Notes: generated by a model from the sequence alone, not told the origin. 64,000 nt of DNA from Bacteroides faecium (GCF_012113595.1 NZ_CP050831.1:4650001-4714000), one strand, 5' to 3'; shown: positions 33,367-43,365, numbered from the stretch's first letter. Program-made: numbers and translations.

Positions 33367-34752
33367 ATGAAAACATTGTTTAAAAATTTATTGATGTATA
33401 TACCGCTGTTAATATCACTTCTGTTTATAGCAGCTTGTAGTGATGATGAATCGGCAGACCCTTATGATACCAATTATGTGTATATCTATTCCCCTGCTAA
33501 TACAGATAATGTATTAGAGTATAAAGGAAACGGGACATTTTTAGTTGAAATAGCGCCTGAATGTATAATAAATCCGGTGAGATGTACTAAACCTGCTCCT
33601 AGAGATTTGACAGTTCAATTGTCTATCGATCCTTCTTTAGTAGAAAGTTATAATCAGTCCAATGGTACTAACTACACTTTATTGAAGAATGTTCAATTAG
33701 AGAATGAAACCTTATATATCAAGCAAGGAGAATATGAATCGGCTGATTCACTGAAAGTGCATTATACAGATATGAGTGAATTTCAGAATGGTGCGGAAAA
33801 TTATATTCTTCCCATTGCAATTACTGCTATTAATAGCTCTGATGTATCACTTAGTGAATCAAGTCGGATTTATTTAACATTTACCTCTCACTGTCGGGTA
33901 AATCTTGTGGAAATGAACGTTTCGTCAAATAGTATGGAATTAATTTATGAAAATGGAGAATTTACAAATTTGATTGGACAATTGGAATTGAAAAATATAT
34001 TCCATTCTTCATGGGCAGCGGATGATGACATATCAGTTTCACTAAAGATTGATCAAAGGATGGTAGATACGTATAATGCATTAAATGGTACAAATTTGAA
34101 ATTTATGCCGAATGCAAGTTTCGAAAATGCAACAACTGTTATCAAAAAAGGAACTACAAATACTGAAACTCCGATTGTTATAGCTTTTTCGGATGACATG
34201 GCAAGTGTTGAATTTGGACAGGGATATTTACTTCCTGTTACTATTGCAAAGGTGGATGGTATAGGTGCAGCAATTGGAGAGTCTATAACTACGTATATAG
34301 TTTTCAAAACGATTGAAAAAGTTACAATATCTGTAGAAGATGCTCCGGTAGGAACGGCTATTAGTGATTTCACAGATTGGAATCTTACTGTAAATGGACA
34401 AACAGGTGTTTATGGAGTTCCTTGGATGAATTTGATAACGAATCCGGGAGGCAATAGGGTGAGTGCTTGGTATACTTCAAGTGTGATGGAATTAGATATG
34501 GGGAAACAACAAAAAGTTTCTTCTATCCATATTGAATACTATAGCAGAAGTCTTTATTCAGCTACAGAGGCTACTTTTGAATTTAGTATAGATGGTGTGG
34601 ATTATAAAAGAGGAGAATGCAAAATGGACGCGGCGATTGTACAGAATTTTATATTGAAATATCCGGTAGAAGCACGCTATATAAGAATTAGAAACGTAAA
34701 AAGTAATAGAGGGGCATATCCTATTGGTTTGATATTTTATACAAATGAATAG
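33367..34752 (+). CDS. Surface lipoprotein with two DUF1735-like domains and a discoidin-like C-terminus
   Basis: This 461-residue protein has a lipobox ending at Cys24 (LLFIAAC). Two DUF1735-like beta domains follow. The first has VQLSIDPSLVESYNQSNGTNY and the second VSLKIDQRMVDTYNALNGTNL, so they are clear internal duplicates. Residues about 330-461 resemble an F5/8 (discoidin) carbohydrate-binding domain (SSIHIEYYSRSLYS, then EARYIRIRNVKS). It is the last gene of the rightward module and has no counterpart in the leftward one. A terminator follows. A surface glycan-binding role is inferred. Confidence 0.8.
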   Translation: MKTLFKNLLMYIPLLISLLFIAACSDDESADPYDTNYVYIYSPANTDNVLEYKGNGTFLVEIAPECIINPVRCTKPAPRDLTVQLSIDPSLVESYNQSNGTNYTLLKNVQLENETLYIKQGEYESADSLKVHYTDMSEFQNGAENYILPIAITAINSSDVSLSESSRIYLTFTSHCRVNLVEMNVSSNSMELIYENGEFTNLIGQLELKNIFHSSWAADDDISVSLKIDQRMVDTYNALNGTNLKFMPNASFENATTVIKKGTTNTETPIVIAFSDDMASVEFGQGYLLPVTIAKVDGIGAAIGESITTYIVFKTIEKVTISVEDAPVGTAISDFTDWNLTVNGQTGVYGVPWMNLITNPGGNRVSAWYTSSVMELDMGKQQKVSSIHIEYYSRSLYSATEATFEFSIDGVDYKRGECKMDAAIVQNFILKYPVEARYIRIRNVKSNRGAYPIGLIFYTNE

Positions 34753-34812
34753 GATTATGTTTGTTAGATAAATATATCGAAGAAGAGTCTCTTTGATTAG
34801 AAATTGTGATTT

Positions 34813-34872
34813 AAAGGCTGTATCGAAAGTCAATATTTATACTTTAATGTGACTTTACGATACAGCTTTTTA
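34813..34872 (+). terminator. Intrinsic terminator of the rightward SusC module
   Basis: A stem of about 18 base pairs with one bulge (34813-34832 with 34850-34870) is followed by TTTTTAAAT. It separates the inversion-controlled module from the enzyme genes downstream, which therefore probably have their own promoter. Confidence 0.8.
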
Positions 34873-34962
34873 AATTCTTAATAAGCATTAAAAGAATAGA
34901 GTTTGATTTAGTCCCATGATTCATTTAGTTGTATTCTTTATATAACACCATTAATAATAAAC

Positions 34963-37176
34963 ATGAAAAACATGAATCTGAAGCTGATTTTGAGAACACT
35001 ATTGTTCTTTTTGAGTATATTGATGTGTGCGTCTTCTGCATATGCTCAAATTTCCTTAATGAAAGACGGAAAAACAAAGGCAAAGATTATATTGGCGGAA
35101 GATAGCCAAATGAATAGGGCAGCTGCTAATCTCTTTCAATCTTTCTTTCAGAAGATAACAGGTAAAACTTTACCTATTGTTATAAAACAGGTTCCACAAA
35201 AAGGAGATATTTTTATTGGTGGGGAAACTTCTCAAGGAGTGACGGAAGATGGATTCCTCCTTTCTACTAAAGATGGTATCTTGAGAATCTCCGGACAAGA
35301 CAATGGAGTTGTTTATGGAATCGTAACCTTATTAGAACAATATTTAGGCGTTGATTACTGGGGGGAAAATGAATATTCTCTCACACCACAGAAAACAATA
35401 AACTTGCCTCTGATTAATAAAATAGACAATCCGGCTTTCCGTTATCGCCAGACGCAATGTTATGCCATCCGTACAGATTCTGTCTATAAATGGTGGAATC
35501 GGCTGGAAGAACCCAGTGAAGTCTTTGCTGCCGGTTATTGGGTACATACCTTTGATAAATTATTACCTTCCTCTGTCTATGGAAAAGAACATCCTGAATA
35601 TTATTCTTATTTTAGGGGGAAACGTCATCCGGGAAAGGCTAGCCAGTGGTGCTTGAGTAACCCGGAAGTCTTTGAGATTGTAGCACAACGCGTTGATTCT
35701 ATTTTTAAGGCAAATCCTGATAAACACATTATGTCTGTAAGCCAGAATGACGGTAACTATACAAATTGTACTTGTGATGCATGTAAGGCTATTGATGATA
35801 GGGAAGGGGCATTGTCGGGAAGTATAATAACCTTTTTGAATAAATTGGCTGCCCGTTTTCCTGATAAGGAGTTTTCTACATTGGCTTATTTATATACAAT
35901 GAATCCACCGAAGCATGTGAAACCATTACCTAATGTGAATATAATGCTTTGTGATATTGATTGTGACCGCGAAGTGACATTGACAGAAAATGCTTCAGGC
36001 AAGCAATTTGTGAAGGCAATGGAAGGCTGGTCTGCCATAACTGATAATATCTTTGTTTGGGACTACGGTATTAACTTCGATAATTATCTTGCTCCATTCC
36101 CGAATTTCCATATCTTACAAGATAATATCCGCCTTTTCAAGAAGAATCATGCCACCATGCACTTTTCTCAGATTGCGGGAAGCAGAGGGGGAGACTTTGC
36201 AGAATTGCGTGCTTATCTGGTATCGAAGTTGATGTGGAATCCGGAAGCTAATGTAGACTCATTAATGCAACATTTTCTGCATGGCTACTATGGCGAAGCT
36301 GCGCCCTATCTCTATCAATATATAAAAGTGATGGAAGGTGCGTTGATTGGCAGTGGACAAAGACTATGGATTTATGATTCGCCCGTCTCCCATAAATATG
36401 GAATGTTGAAACCAACCTTGATGCGTCGTTACAATAATTTGTTTGATTTGGCGGAAAAAGCAGTTGAAGCGGATAATACATTCTTGAAAAGAGTTCAACG
36501 TGCCCGTTTGCCGCTTCAATATTCTGAGTTGGAAATAGCGCGTACGGAAACTGTAAAAGACTTAGCTGATATAGACAAAAAGTTGACACTTTTTGAAGAG
36601 AGAGTGAAAGAGTTTAATGTTCCTACATTAAATGAACGTTCTAATTCTCCGATAGAGTACTGCGAGCTATACCGTAAACGCTATATGCCACAGACTGAAC
36701 GGAGTTTGGCGTTAGGAGCTAAAGTTTCTTATATTATCCCGCCTACCGGAAAATATGCAGAAATAGGAAAGACGGCATTAGTAGACGGACTGTTTGGCGG
36801 AGCTACTTTTGTAGACAGTTGGGTAGGCTGGGAAGGAACTGATGGTGCATTTATCATAGACTTAGGAGAAGAAAAGGAGATTCATAGTGTAGAAACAGAT
36901 TTCTTACATCAGATAGGAGCTTGGATTCTCTTTCCTTTGAAAGTTACCTATTCTTATTCGGCGGATGGAGAACAATATACGCCTTGGGGTGCGACTGATT
37001 TGGCCGAAGAACGTTCCGGCAAGGTCGGATTCCGCGGAGTTAAGACAGAATCTGCGACGCCTATAAAGACACGTTATGTAAAAGTGGAAGTAACGGGAAC
37101 AAAAGAATGCCCGACCTGGCATTATGGTGTAGGGCATCCTTCATGGTTTTTTATAGATGAAGTCATAATAAAATAA
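34963..37176 (+). CDS. GH163-like (DUF4838) glycosidase of N-glycan antennae
   Basis: This 737-residue periplasmic protein has a signal peptide (ending AYAQ at about 29). The N-terminal domain resembles GH67/GH20-type accessory folds (LAEDSQMNRAAANLFQSFFQ). The central DUF4838/GH163-like catalytic region has MSVSQNDGNYTNCTCDAC and FVWDYGINFDNYLAPFPN. The C-terminus is discoidin-like (about 600-737; WVGWEGTDGAFIIDLGEE). From memory, B. thetaiotaomicron BT1035 founded GH163 and acts on GlcNAc beta-1,2-mannose of complex N-glycan arms. Position before MFS, GH130 and GH92 genes matches BT1035-BT1032. Family assignment rests on motifs and context only. Confidence 0.8.
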   Translation: MKNMNLKLILRTLLFFLSILMCASSAYAQISLMKDGKTKAKIILAEDSQMNRAAANLFQSFFQKITGKTLPIVIKQVPQKGDIFIGGETSQGVTEDGFLLSTKDGILRISGQDNGVVYGIVTLLEQYLGVDYWGENEYSLTPQKTINLPLINKIDNPAFRYRQTQCYAIRTDSVYKWWNRLEEPSEVFAAGYWVHTFDKLLPSSVYGKEHPEYYSYFRGKRHPGKASQWCLSNPEVFEIVAQRVDSIFKANPDKHIMSVSQNDGNYTNCTCDACKAIDDREGALSGSIITFLNKLAARFPDKEFSTLAYLYTMNPPKHVKPLPNVNIMLCDIDCDREVTLTENASGKQFVKAMEGWSAITDNIFVWDYGINFDNYLAPFPNFHILQDNIRLFKKNHATMHFSQIAGSRGGDFAELRAYLVSKLMWNPEANVDSLMQHFLHGYYGEAAPYLYQYIKVMEGALIGSGQRLWIYDSPVSHKYGMLKPTLMRRYNNLFDLAEKAVEADNTFLKRVQRARLPLQYSELEIARTETVKDLADIDKKLTLFEERVKEFNVPTLNERSNSPIEYCELYRKRYMPQTERSLALGAKVSYIIPPTGKYAEIGKTALVDGLFGGATFVDSWVGWEGTDGAFIIDLGEEKEIHSVETDFLHQIGAWILFPLKVTYSYSADGEQYTPWGATDLAEERSGKVGFRGVKTESATPIKTRYVKVEVTGTKECPTWHYGVGHPSWFFIDEVIIK

Positions 37177-37274
37177 AAAAAGTAGGGGGGAGACGTTAGT
37201 AGTTTTCCCCTTTTAGTTGTATTATATATAGATGGGTTAGAAAAATGAATTTTTTCATCTATATACTATGATTT

Positions 37275-38600
37275 ATGCAACAGAATAAAACTGCTTCTCA
37301 ACGAAACACTATCAGCCCGGCTTGCTGGGTTCCTACCGCTTATTTTGCAATGGGGCTTCCCTTTATTGCTATTAATCTGGTTTCCGTATTCATGTTTAAG
37401 GATTTGGGAATATCCGATACACAAATCACATTGTGGACTTCCCTTATTATGGCACCTTGGACATTTAAATTCTTATGGAGTCCGTTTCTTGAAATGTATC
37501 GGACGAAGAAATTCTTCGTACTAGTCACAGAGTTGTTAAGTGGAGTATTGTTTGGAGTAGTAGCCTTTTCTTTATTTTTTGATTACTTTTTTGCCATAAG
37601 TATATCTACAATGGCTATAATTGCTTTTAGTGGGGCAACGCACGATATTGCCTGTGACGGCGTGTACATGGCTGAATTGAATAAAGAAGATCAGGCAAAA
37701 TATATCGGAGTACAAGGCGCTTTTTATAATGTGGCCAAATTGGTTGCTAACGGTGGATTGGTTGCCATGGCAGGTGCGTTGGCCGAACATTTCGGGGCAA
37801 TAGAAGGAGCTTCCATTGATGCGAACAAAGGAGCATATACGTCTGCCTGGATGATAATTTTCGCACTGATTGGAGCCATAATGGTACTGATTGGAATTTA
37901 CCATATAAAAGTTTTACCCTCTTCGCAAGTTCCGACAAGAACAAAGAAAACGACATCAGAGGTCGAAAGGGAATTGATGGCGGTGATTGCGGATTTCTTT
38001 ACGAAGAAACATATTTTCTATTATATCTGCTTTATTATTCTATATCGCCTGGCAGAAGGATTTATCATGAAGATTGCTCCATTATTTTTGCGTGCTTCAA
38101 GAGATGTCGGCGGTTTAGGGTTGTCCTTGACGGAGATTGGTACGTTAAATGGAGTTTTTGGCTCTGCAGCTTTCGTCTTAGGCTCTTTACTGGCAGGTAT
38201 TTATGTTTCCAGATTCGGATTAAAGAAGACACTGTTTACTCTTTGTTGTATCTTTAATCTCCCGTTTGTCGCATACACTTTCCTGGCAGTTGTACAGCCT
38301 ACTAACTTGTATCTGATAGGAACCTGTATAACCATGGAATATTTTGGTTATGGTTTTGGTTTTGTCGGACTGACGTTGTTTATGATGCAGCAGATTGCTC
38401 CGGGAAAACATCAGATGTCGCATTATGCATTTGCATCGGGAATCATGAACTTGGGAGTAATGCTTCCGGGAATGGCTAGCGGTTATCTTAGTGACTTGCT
38501 GGGATACCGGAACTTCTTTATTTATGTCCTGATTGCGACTATTCCAGCTTTTCTGATTACTTACTTCATACCTTTTACGTATGACGATTCAAAAAAATAA
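37275..38600 (+). CDS. MFS transporter, probable importer of the N-glycan core disaccharide
   Basis: This 441-residue inner-membrane protein has about 12 hydrophobic segments. It shows MFS-type loops (KDLGISDTQITLWTSL, SRFGLKKTLF) and two halves joined by a hydrophilic loop near residues 215-240. The N-terminus is cytoplasmic and there is no cleavable signal. The gene lies between the GH163-like gene and a cytoplasmic GH130 phosphorylase, separated from the latter by 21 bases. Moving Man-beta-1,4-GlcNAc into the cytosol is the natural inference. The family alone would not define the substrate. Confidence 0.82.
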   Translation: MQQNKTASQRNTISPACWVPTAYFAMGLPFIAINLVSVFMFKDLGISDTQITLWTSLIMAPWTFKFLWSPFLEMYRTKKFFVLVTELLSGVLFGVVAFSLFFDYFFAISISTMAIIAFSGATHDIACDGVYMAELNKEDQAKYIGVQGAFYNVAKLVANGGLVAMAGALAEHFGAIEGASIDANKGAYTSAWMIIFALIGAIMVLIGIYHIKVLPSSQVPTRTKKTTSEVERELMAVIADFFTKKHIFYYICFIILYRLAEGFIMKIAPLFLRASRDVGGLGLSLTEIGTLNGVFGSAAFVLGSLLAGIYVSRFGLKKTLFTLCCIFNLPFVAYTFLAVVQPTNLYLIGTCITMEYFGYGFGFVGLTLFMMQQIAPGKHQMSHYAFASGIMNLGVMLPGMASGYLSDLLGYRNFFIYVLIATIPAFLITYFIPFTYDDSKK

Positions 38601-38621
38601 ATAATATAAAAAACATTGATT

Positions 38622-39590
38622 ATGAATAAGATTCAAATTCCTTGGGAAGAACGTCCTGTCGGATGTACGGACGTAATGTGGCGTTACTCACAAAATCCGG
38701 TTATCGGACGCTATCACATTCCTTCATCCAATAGTATTTTCAATAGTGCCGTTGTACCTTTCGGAGACGGTTTCGCAGGTGTATTCCGTTGTGACAATAA
38801 AGCTGTACAGATGAATATCTTTGTCGGATTCAGCAAAGACGGTATTCATTGGGATATTAATCACGAACCTATCAAGTTCAAGGCTGGTAACACGGAAATG
38901 ATTGAATCGGAGTATAAGTATGACCCTCGTGTGACATGGATTGAAGACCGCTATTGGGTAACCTGGTGTAATGGTTATCATGGTCCTACCATTGGCATTG
39001 CTTATACTTTCGACTTTAAAGAATTCTTCCAATGCGAGAACGCTTTCTTACCTTTCAATCGTAACGGTGTACTTTTCCCACAGAAAATAGATGGTAAATA
39101 TGCGATGTTGAGCCGTCCCAGTGATAACGGGCATACTCCGTTCGGTGATATATACATCAGCTATAGCCCGGATATGAAATATTGGGGCGAACACCGTTGT
39201 GTGATGAAAGTGACCCCGTTTCCGGAAAGTGCCTGGCAGTGTACAAAGATAGGTGCCGGCTCAGTACCTTTCCTTACAGAAGAAGGCTGGTTGCTTTTCT
39301 ATCACGGTGTTATCACTACTTGCAACGGCTTCCGTTATGCAATGGGCTCTGCCATACTTGATAAAGACCATCCGGAAAAAGTACTTTACCGTACCCGTGA
39401 ATATCTGATTGGCCCGGCTGCTTCTTACGAACTTCAAGGTGATGTGCCCAATGTAGTATTCCCTTGTGCTGCTTTGCAAGACGGCGAGCGTGTTGCTGTT
39501 TATTATGGCGCTGCAGATACGGTTGTAGGCATGGCTTTCGGATATATTAAGGAGATTATCGACTTTACTAAACGAACAAGTATCATTTAA
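38622..39590 (+). CDS. GH130 phosphorylase (mannosyl-N-acetylglucosamine phosphorylase type)
   Basis: The start is ATG 38622; an upstream TTG at 38616 adds only two residues. This 322-residue five-bladed propeller enzyme has no signal peptide, so it is cytosolic. GH130 motifs seen are NSIFNSAVVPF, DPRVTWIEDRYWVTWCN with the conserved Asp, SRPSDNG and GWLLFYHGV. GH130 members of this group split Man-beta-1,4-GlcNAc with phosphate into mannose 1-phosphate and GlcNAc. From memory BT1033 is the counterpart. It completes the pathway after periplasmic trimming and MFS import. Confidence 0.9.
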   Translation: MNKIQIPWEERPVGCTDVMWRYSQNPVIGRYHIPSSNSIFNSAVVPFGDGFAGVFRCDNKAVQMNIFVGFSKDGIHWDINHEPIKFKAGNTEMIESEYKYDPRVTWIEDRYWVTWCNGYHGPTIGIAYTFDFKEFFQCENAFLPFNRNGVLFPQKIDGKYAMLSRPSDNGHTPFGDIYISYSPDMKYWGEHRCVMKVTPFPESAWQCTKIGAGSVPFLTEEGWLLFYHGVITTCNGFRYAMGSAILDKDHPEKVLYRTREYLIGPAASYELQGDVPNVVFPCAALQDGERVAVYYGAADTVVGMAFGYIKEIIDFTKRTSII

Positions 39591-39597
39591 TAAAGGT

Positions 39598-41862
39598 ATG
39601 AGACGTATTTTATTAACTTACACACTTGCTTTCGCCCTTCTTCCCGTTCATGCGGGAGAAGGCGGAAGCCCTCCCGCTAAAAAGAATCTTTTGATAGATT
39701 ATGTAGATCCTTTTATCGGAACTACAAATTTCGGAACTACCAATCCGGGGGCAATCTGCTCGAATGGCATGATGTCTGTGGTCCCTTTCAACGTGATGGG
39801 CTCTTCTGAGAATACGTATGACAAAGATGCCCGATGGTGGTCTACCCCCTATGAATATACCAACTGTTTCTTTACCGGATATGCTCATGTGAATTTGAGC
39901 GGGGTCGGTTGTCCTGAATTAGGTTCCTTATTATTGATGCCTACTACCGGAGAACTGAATGTAGATTATAAAGAATATGGCAGTAAATATAAGGATGAAC
40001 AGGCGTCACCGGGTTATTACTCCAACTATCTGACTAAGTATAATGTAAAGACAGAAGTGTCCGCTACTCCACGTACAAGTATTGCCCGTTTTACTTTCCC
40101 AAAAGGCAAAAGCCATATATTGTTGAATCTGGGAGAAGGATTGACGAATGAAAGCGGTGCCATGCTTCGTCGCGTAAGCGATAGCGAAGTAGAAGGCGTA
40201 AAATTGCTCGGTACATTTTGTTATAATCCCCAGGCTGTATTTCCTATTTATTTTGTGATGCGGGTGAAAAAGACTCCTGCTGCAACCGGATATTGGAAGA
40301 AACAACGTCCGATGACAGGTGTGGAAGCCGAATGGGAGCCGGATCAGGGGAAGTATAAACTTTATACCCGTTACGGAAAAGAAATAGCAGGTGATGATGT
40401 CGGCACTTATTTTTCTTTCGACACGGAAGAAGGCGAACAGGTGGAAGTGCAGATGGGAGTTTCTTTTGTCAGCATAGAGAATGCTCGGTTAAATCTGGAC
40501 CGTGAACAAGCGGGAAAGGATTTTGAACAGATTCTTGCTGACGCACGTGCAAAATGGAATGATGACTTATCACGTATTACTGTAGAAGGCGGAACAGATG
40601 CTCAGAAAACAGTATTTTATACAGCACTTTATCATTTATTGATTCATCCGAATATCCTACAAGATGTCAACGGAGAATATCCGGCAATGGAAAGCGATAA
40701 GATAATGACAACAAAGGGAGACCGCTACACGGTATTTTCTCTTTGGGACACCTATCGCAATGTTCACCAATTGCTGACTCTTGTCTATCCGGAACGTCAA
40801 ATGGAGATGGTCCGTACCATGCTTGATATGTATCGGGAACACGGCTGGCTGCCTAAATGGGAATTATATGGAAGAGAGACATTGACAATGGAAGGTGACC
40901 CCAGTATTCCGGTAATTGTAGATACCTGGATGAAAGGATTGCGTGACTTTGATGTCGATCTGGCATACGAAGCAATGTACAAGTCGGCTACATTGCCGGG
41001 AGCTGAGAATCTGATGCGCCCGGATAATGATGATTATATGTCAAAAGGATATGTACCTCTTCGTGAACAATATGACAATTCCGTATCCCATGCGTTGGAA
41101 TATTACATTGCAGACTTTGCGTTATCTCGCTTTGCTGAGGCTTTAGGTAAAAAGAAAGATGCGGAAATGTTCTATAAACGTTCTTTAGGCTATAAACATT
41201 ATTATAGTAAGGAGTTCGGTACATTCCGTCCGGTCCTTCCCGATGGAACCTTTTACAGTCCGTTTAATCCGAGACAAGGAGAGAATTTTGAACCGAATCC
41301 CGGTTTCCATGAAGGTAGTGCGTGGAACTATACATTCTATGTACCCCACGATGTATATGGGCTTGCTAAATTGATGGGTGGAAAGAAACCTTTTATCAAT
41401 AAGTTGCAAATGGTTTTTGACGAAGGTCTTTATGATCCGGCTAATGAACCGGATATTGCCTATCCTCATTTATTCTCATACTTTAAAGGTGAAGAATGGC
41501 GTACACAGAAAGAGACTCAACGTCTGTTGGATAAGTATTTCACGACGAAACCGGATGGTATTCCGGGAAATGATGATACGGGAACAATGTCCTCATGGGC
41601 TATTTTCAATATGATCGGTTTCTATCCGGATTGTCCGGGATTGCCCGAATATACATTGACGACTCCGGTATTTGATAAAGTAACGATTCGTCTGGATCCG
41701 AAATGGTATAAGGAAAAAGAGTTGGTGATTGAGACTAATCGTACTCAACCGGGAACTCTATATATCAATAAAGTGTTATTGAATGGCAAGAAGTTCAATA
41801 AATATCATATCACACATGATGAACTTGTTCATGGTCAACGCATATTTTTTGATTTAAAGTAA
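39598..41862 (+). CDS. GH92 alpha-mannosidase
   Basis: This 754-residue exported protein has a signal peptide (MRRILLTYTLAFALLPVHAG). It has the GH92 two-domain layout: an N-terminal beta-sandwich opening with DYVDPFIGTTNFGTTNPGA, and a C-terminal (alpha/alpha)6 barrel. The hallmark GNDDTGTMSSWAIFNMIGFY lies near residue 660. GH92 enzymes are calcium-dependent, inverting exo-alpha-mannosidases. The position beside GH130 indicates removal of alpha-mannose from N-glycans in the periplasm. The gene starts 7 bases after the GH130 stop and is followed by a strong terminator, so it ends this operon. BT1032 is the likely counterpart. Confidence 0.93.
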   Translation: MRRILLTYTLAFALLPVHAGEGGSPPAKKNLLIDYVDPFIGTTNFGTTNPGAICSNGMMSVVPFNVMGSSENTYDKDARWWSTPYEYTNCFFTGYAHVNLSGVGCPELGSLLLMPTTGELNVDYKEYGSKYKDEQASPGYYSNYLTKYNVKTEVSATPRTSIARFTFPKGKSHILLNLGEGLTNESGAMLRRVSDSEVEGVKLLGTFCYNPQAVFPIYFVMRVKKTPAATGYWKKQRPMTGVEAEWEPDQGKYKLYTRYGKEIAGDDVGTYFSFDTEEGEQVEVQMGVSFVSIENARLNLDREQAGKDFEQILADARAKWNDDLSRITVEGGTDAQKTVFYTALYHLLIHPNILQDVNGEYPAMESDKIMTTKGDRYTVFSLWDTYRNVHQLLTLVYPERQMEMVRTMLDMYREHGWLPKWELYGRETLTMEGDPSIPVIVDTWMKGLRDFDVDLAYEAMYKSATLPGAENLMRPDNDDYMSKGYVPLREQYDNSVSHALEYYIADFALSRFAEALGKKKDAEMFYKRSLGYKHYYSKEFGTFRPVLPDGTFYSPFNPRQGENFEPNPGFHEGSAWNYTFYVPHDVYGLAKLMGGKKPFINKLQMVFDEGLYDPANEPDIAYPHLFSYFKGEEWRTQKETQRLLDKYFTTKPDGIPGNDDTGTMSSWAIFNMIGFYPDCPGLPEYTLTTPVFDKVTIRLDPKWYKEKELVIETNRTQPGTLYINKVLLNGKKFNKYHITHDELVHGQRIFFDLK

Positions 41863-41898
41863 CACACAGTGTTTCATAGGTATCGTTTTTGGGTTGAC

Positions 41899-41942
41899 AG
41901 GGCTGTCGGACTTTTCAGGGTTCGGCAGCCCATTTTTTTTAC
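41899..41942 (+). terminator. Intrinsic terminator after the GH92 gene
   Basis: GGGCTGTCGGA (41900-41910) pairs with TTCGGCAGCCC (41921-41931), allowing two G-T pairs, and is followed by A and eight T. It marks the end of the N-glycan enzyme operon. Confidence 0.85.
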
Positions 41943-41973
41943 ATTTATCCTTATCATTATATCCAATAAAAAG

Positions 41974-42025
41974 AGTGACGGTATGTGCCTGGTATAGCGT
42001 CACTATCCGAGTCGGATACCGTCAT
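41974..42025. repeat. Two mutually exclusive hairpins upstream of the isomerase-like gene
   Basis: AGTGACG (41974-41980) can pair with CGTCACT (41998-42004). GTGACGGTAT (41975-41984) can instead pair with ATACCGTCAT (42016-42025). The stems share the same left arm. The element lies about 120-170 bases upstream of the next gene. Confidence 0.45.
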
Positions 42026-42141
42026 CATCTTGTTTCCCTATTTATCATTTCTTTCTTCTTTTGTTTATTCTCTGTTACATAAGCGATTACAAAACATCCC
42101 TTTATTCGTCTACTATACAAATAGCGTATAATTAGAATAAA

Positions 42142-43032
42142 ATGAAAAAGAATTTATTTGGACATATCCTTTGGATACTGATATTGGTGGAATGTTTTCC
42201 TTTATTGGCTGTTGCTGCGTCACAACAGAAAGAACAGCGTTATAAGATTGCTGTATGTGACTGGATGATTTTGAAGCGTCAGAAGATAGGCTCGTTCCAG
42301 TTGGTGCATGAGTTGAATGGTGACGGCGTGGAATTGGATATGGGCGGTCTTGGCAAAAGGGAAATGTTTGATAACAAACTGCGCGAACCTCATTTTCAGC
42401 AACTCTTTCGTGAAACTGCCCAAAAGTTCCAATTGGAAGTTTCCTCTGTTGCTATGTCCGGATTCTATGGACAGTCTTTTTTAGAGCGTGCTAACTATAA
42501 GGAACTAGTACAAGATTGCTTGAATGCAATGAAAGTGATGAATGCCAAAGTCGCTTTTCTTCCGTTAGGTGGAATAAAAGCAGGGTGGGAAAAGGAACCG
42601 GAATTGCGTACGGAAGTGGTCAAACGTCTGAAAGTAGCAGGAGATATGGCTGCTTCTGAAGGAGTCGTTATTGGAATTGAAACCCAACTGGATGCCAAAG
42701 GAGATGTAAAACTGCTGAAAGAAATTAATTCTCCCGGCATTAAAATCTATTTTAAATTCCAGAATGCATTAGAGAATGGCAGGGATTTGTGTAAAGAGCT
42801 CAAGATTCTGGGGAAAAAGAGAATCTGCCAGATTCACTGTACAGATACAGATGGGGTAACTTTACCTTTTAATAAAAGATTGGATATGAATAAAGTGAAA
42901 AAGACACTCGATAAGATGGGGTGGAGCGGATGGTTGGTTGTAGAACGTTCACGGGATAAAGAGGACGTGCGAAATGTGAAGAAGAATTATGGAACAAACA
43001 TAAAGTATCTGAAAGAGGTGTTTCAACAGTAA
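42142..43032 (+). CDS. Exported sugar-isomerase/epimerase-like TIM-barrel protein
   Basis: This 296-residue protein has a probable signal peptide (FGHILWILILVECFPLLAVAAS). The mature part resembles the AP-endonuclease-2/xylose-isomerase-like TIM barrel. Motifs include NGDGVELDMGG near the first strand, AFLPLGGIKAGW, GVVIGIETQLDAKGD with the metal-site Glu, and QIHCTDTDG with His/Asp candidates. Such proteins bind a divalent metal and isomerise or epimerise sugars, but the substrate cannot be told. Terminators stand on both sides, so it is transcribed alone, at the border of the N-glycan and pectin loci. From memory BT1031 occupies this place. Confidence 0.7.
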   Translation: MKKNLFGHILWILILVECFPLLAVAASQQKEQRYKIAVCDWMILKRQKIGSFQLVHELNGDGVELDMGGLGKREMFDNKLREPHFQQLFRETAQKFQLEVSSVAMSGFYGQSFLERANYKELVQDCLNAMKVMNAKVAFLPLGGIKAGWEKEPELRTEVVKRLKVAGDMAASEGVVIGIETQLDAKGDVKLLKEINSPGIKIYFKFQNALENGRDLCKELKILGKKRICQIHCTDTDGVTLPFNKRLDMNKVKKTLDKMGWSGWLVVERSRDKEDVRNVKKNYGTNIKYLKEVFQQ

Positions 43033-43070
43033 TACACATTTTCTATTAGATTAGAATTTTTATCCTATTA

Positions 43071-43106
43071 AAAATCCGGGCTTAAAGCAAGTCCGGATTT
43101 TTTTTG
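43071..43106 (+). terminator. Intrinsic terminator after the isomerase-like gene
   Basis: AAAATCCGGGCTT (43071-43083) pairs with AAGTCCGGATTTT (43089-43101), with one mismatch, and is followed by more T. The rest of the gap to 43365 is AT-rich leader with no ORF or clear promoter match that I can defend. Confidence 0.85.
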
Positions 43107-43365
43107 TCTCTAAAAAAACGTGCCGGATTCAATCTGTAATCACTCTATTTCTATAAAATTCATTATTTCCGTTATGGTATTAATCAGCAGATTTTTGGTG
43201 TATTACATTAAATATATCTATCCGTCCTTTATATGAATCGGATAAATATAGAATTAAAATAATGATAGGAGGAAATATGATATAACGAATATGACAAAGA
43301 GAGAGAAAAATGCAATAGATATTGAAGATGTAATATATTATTTTGTTTAAATTAAAATTTAATCT

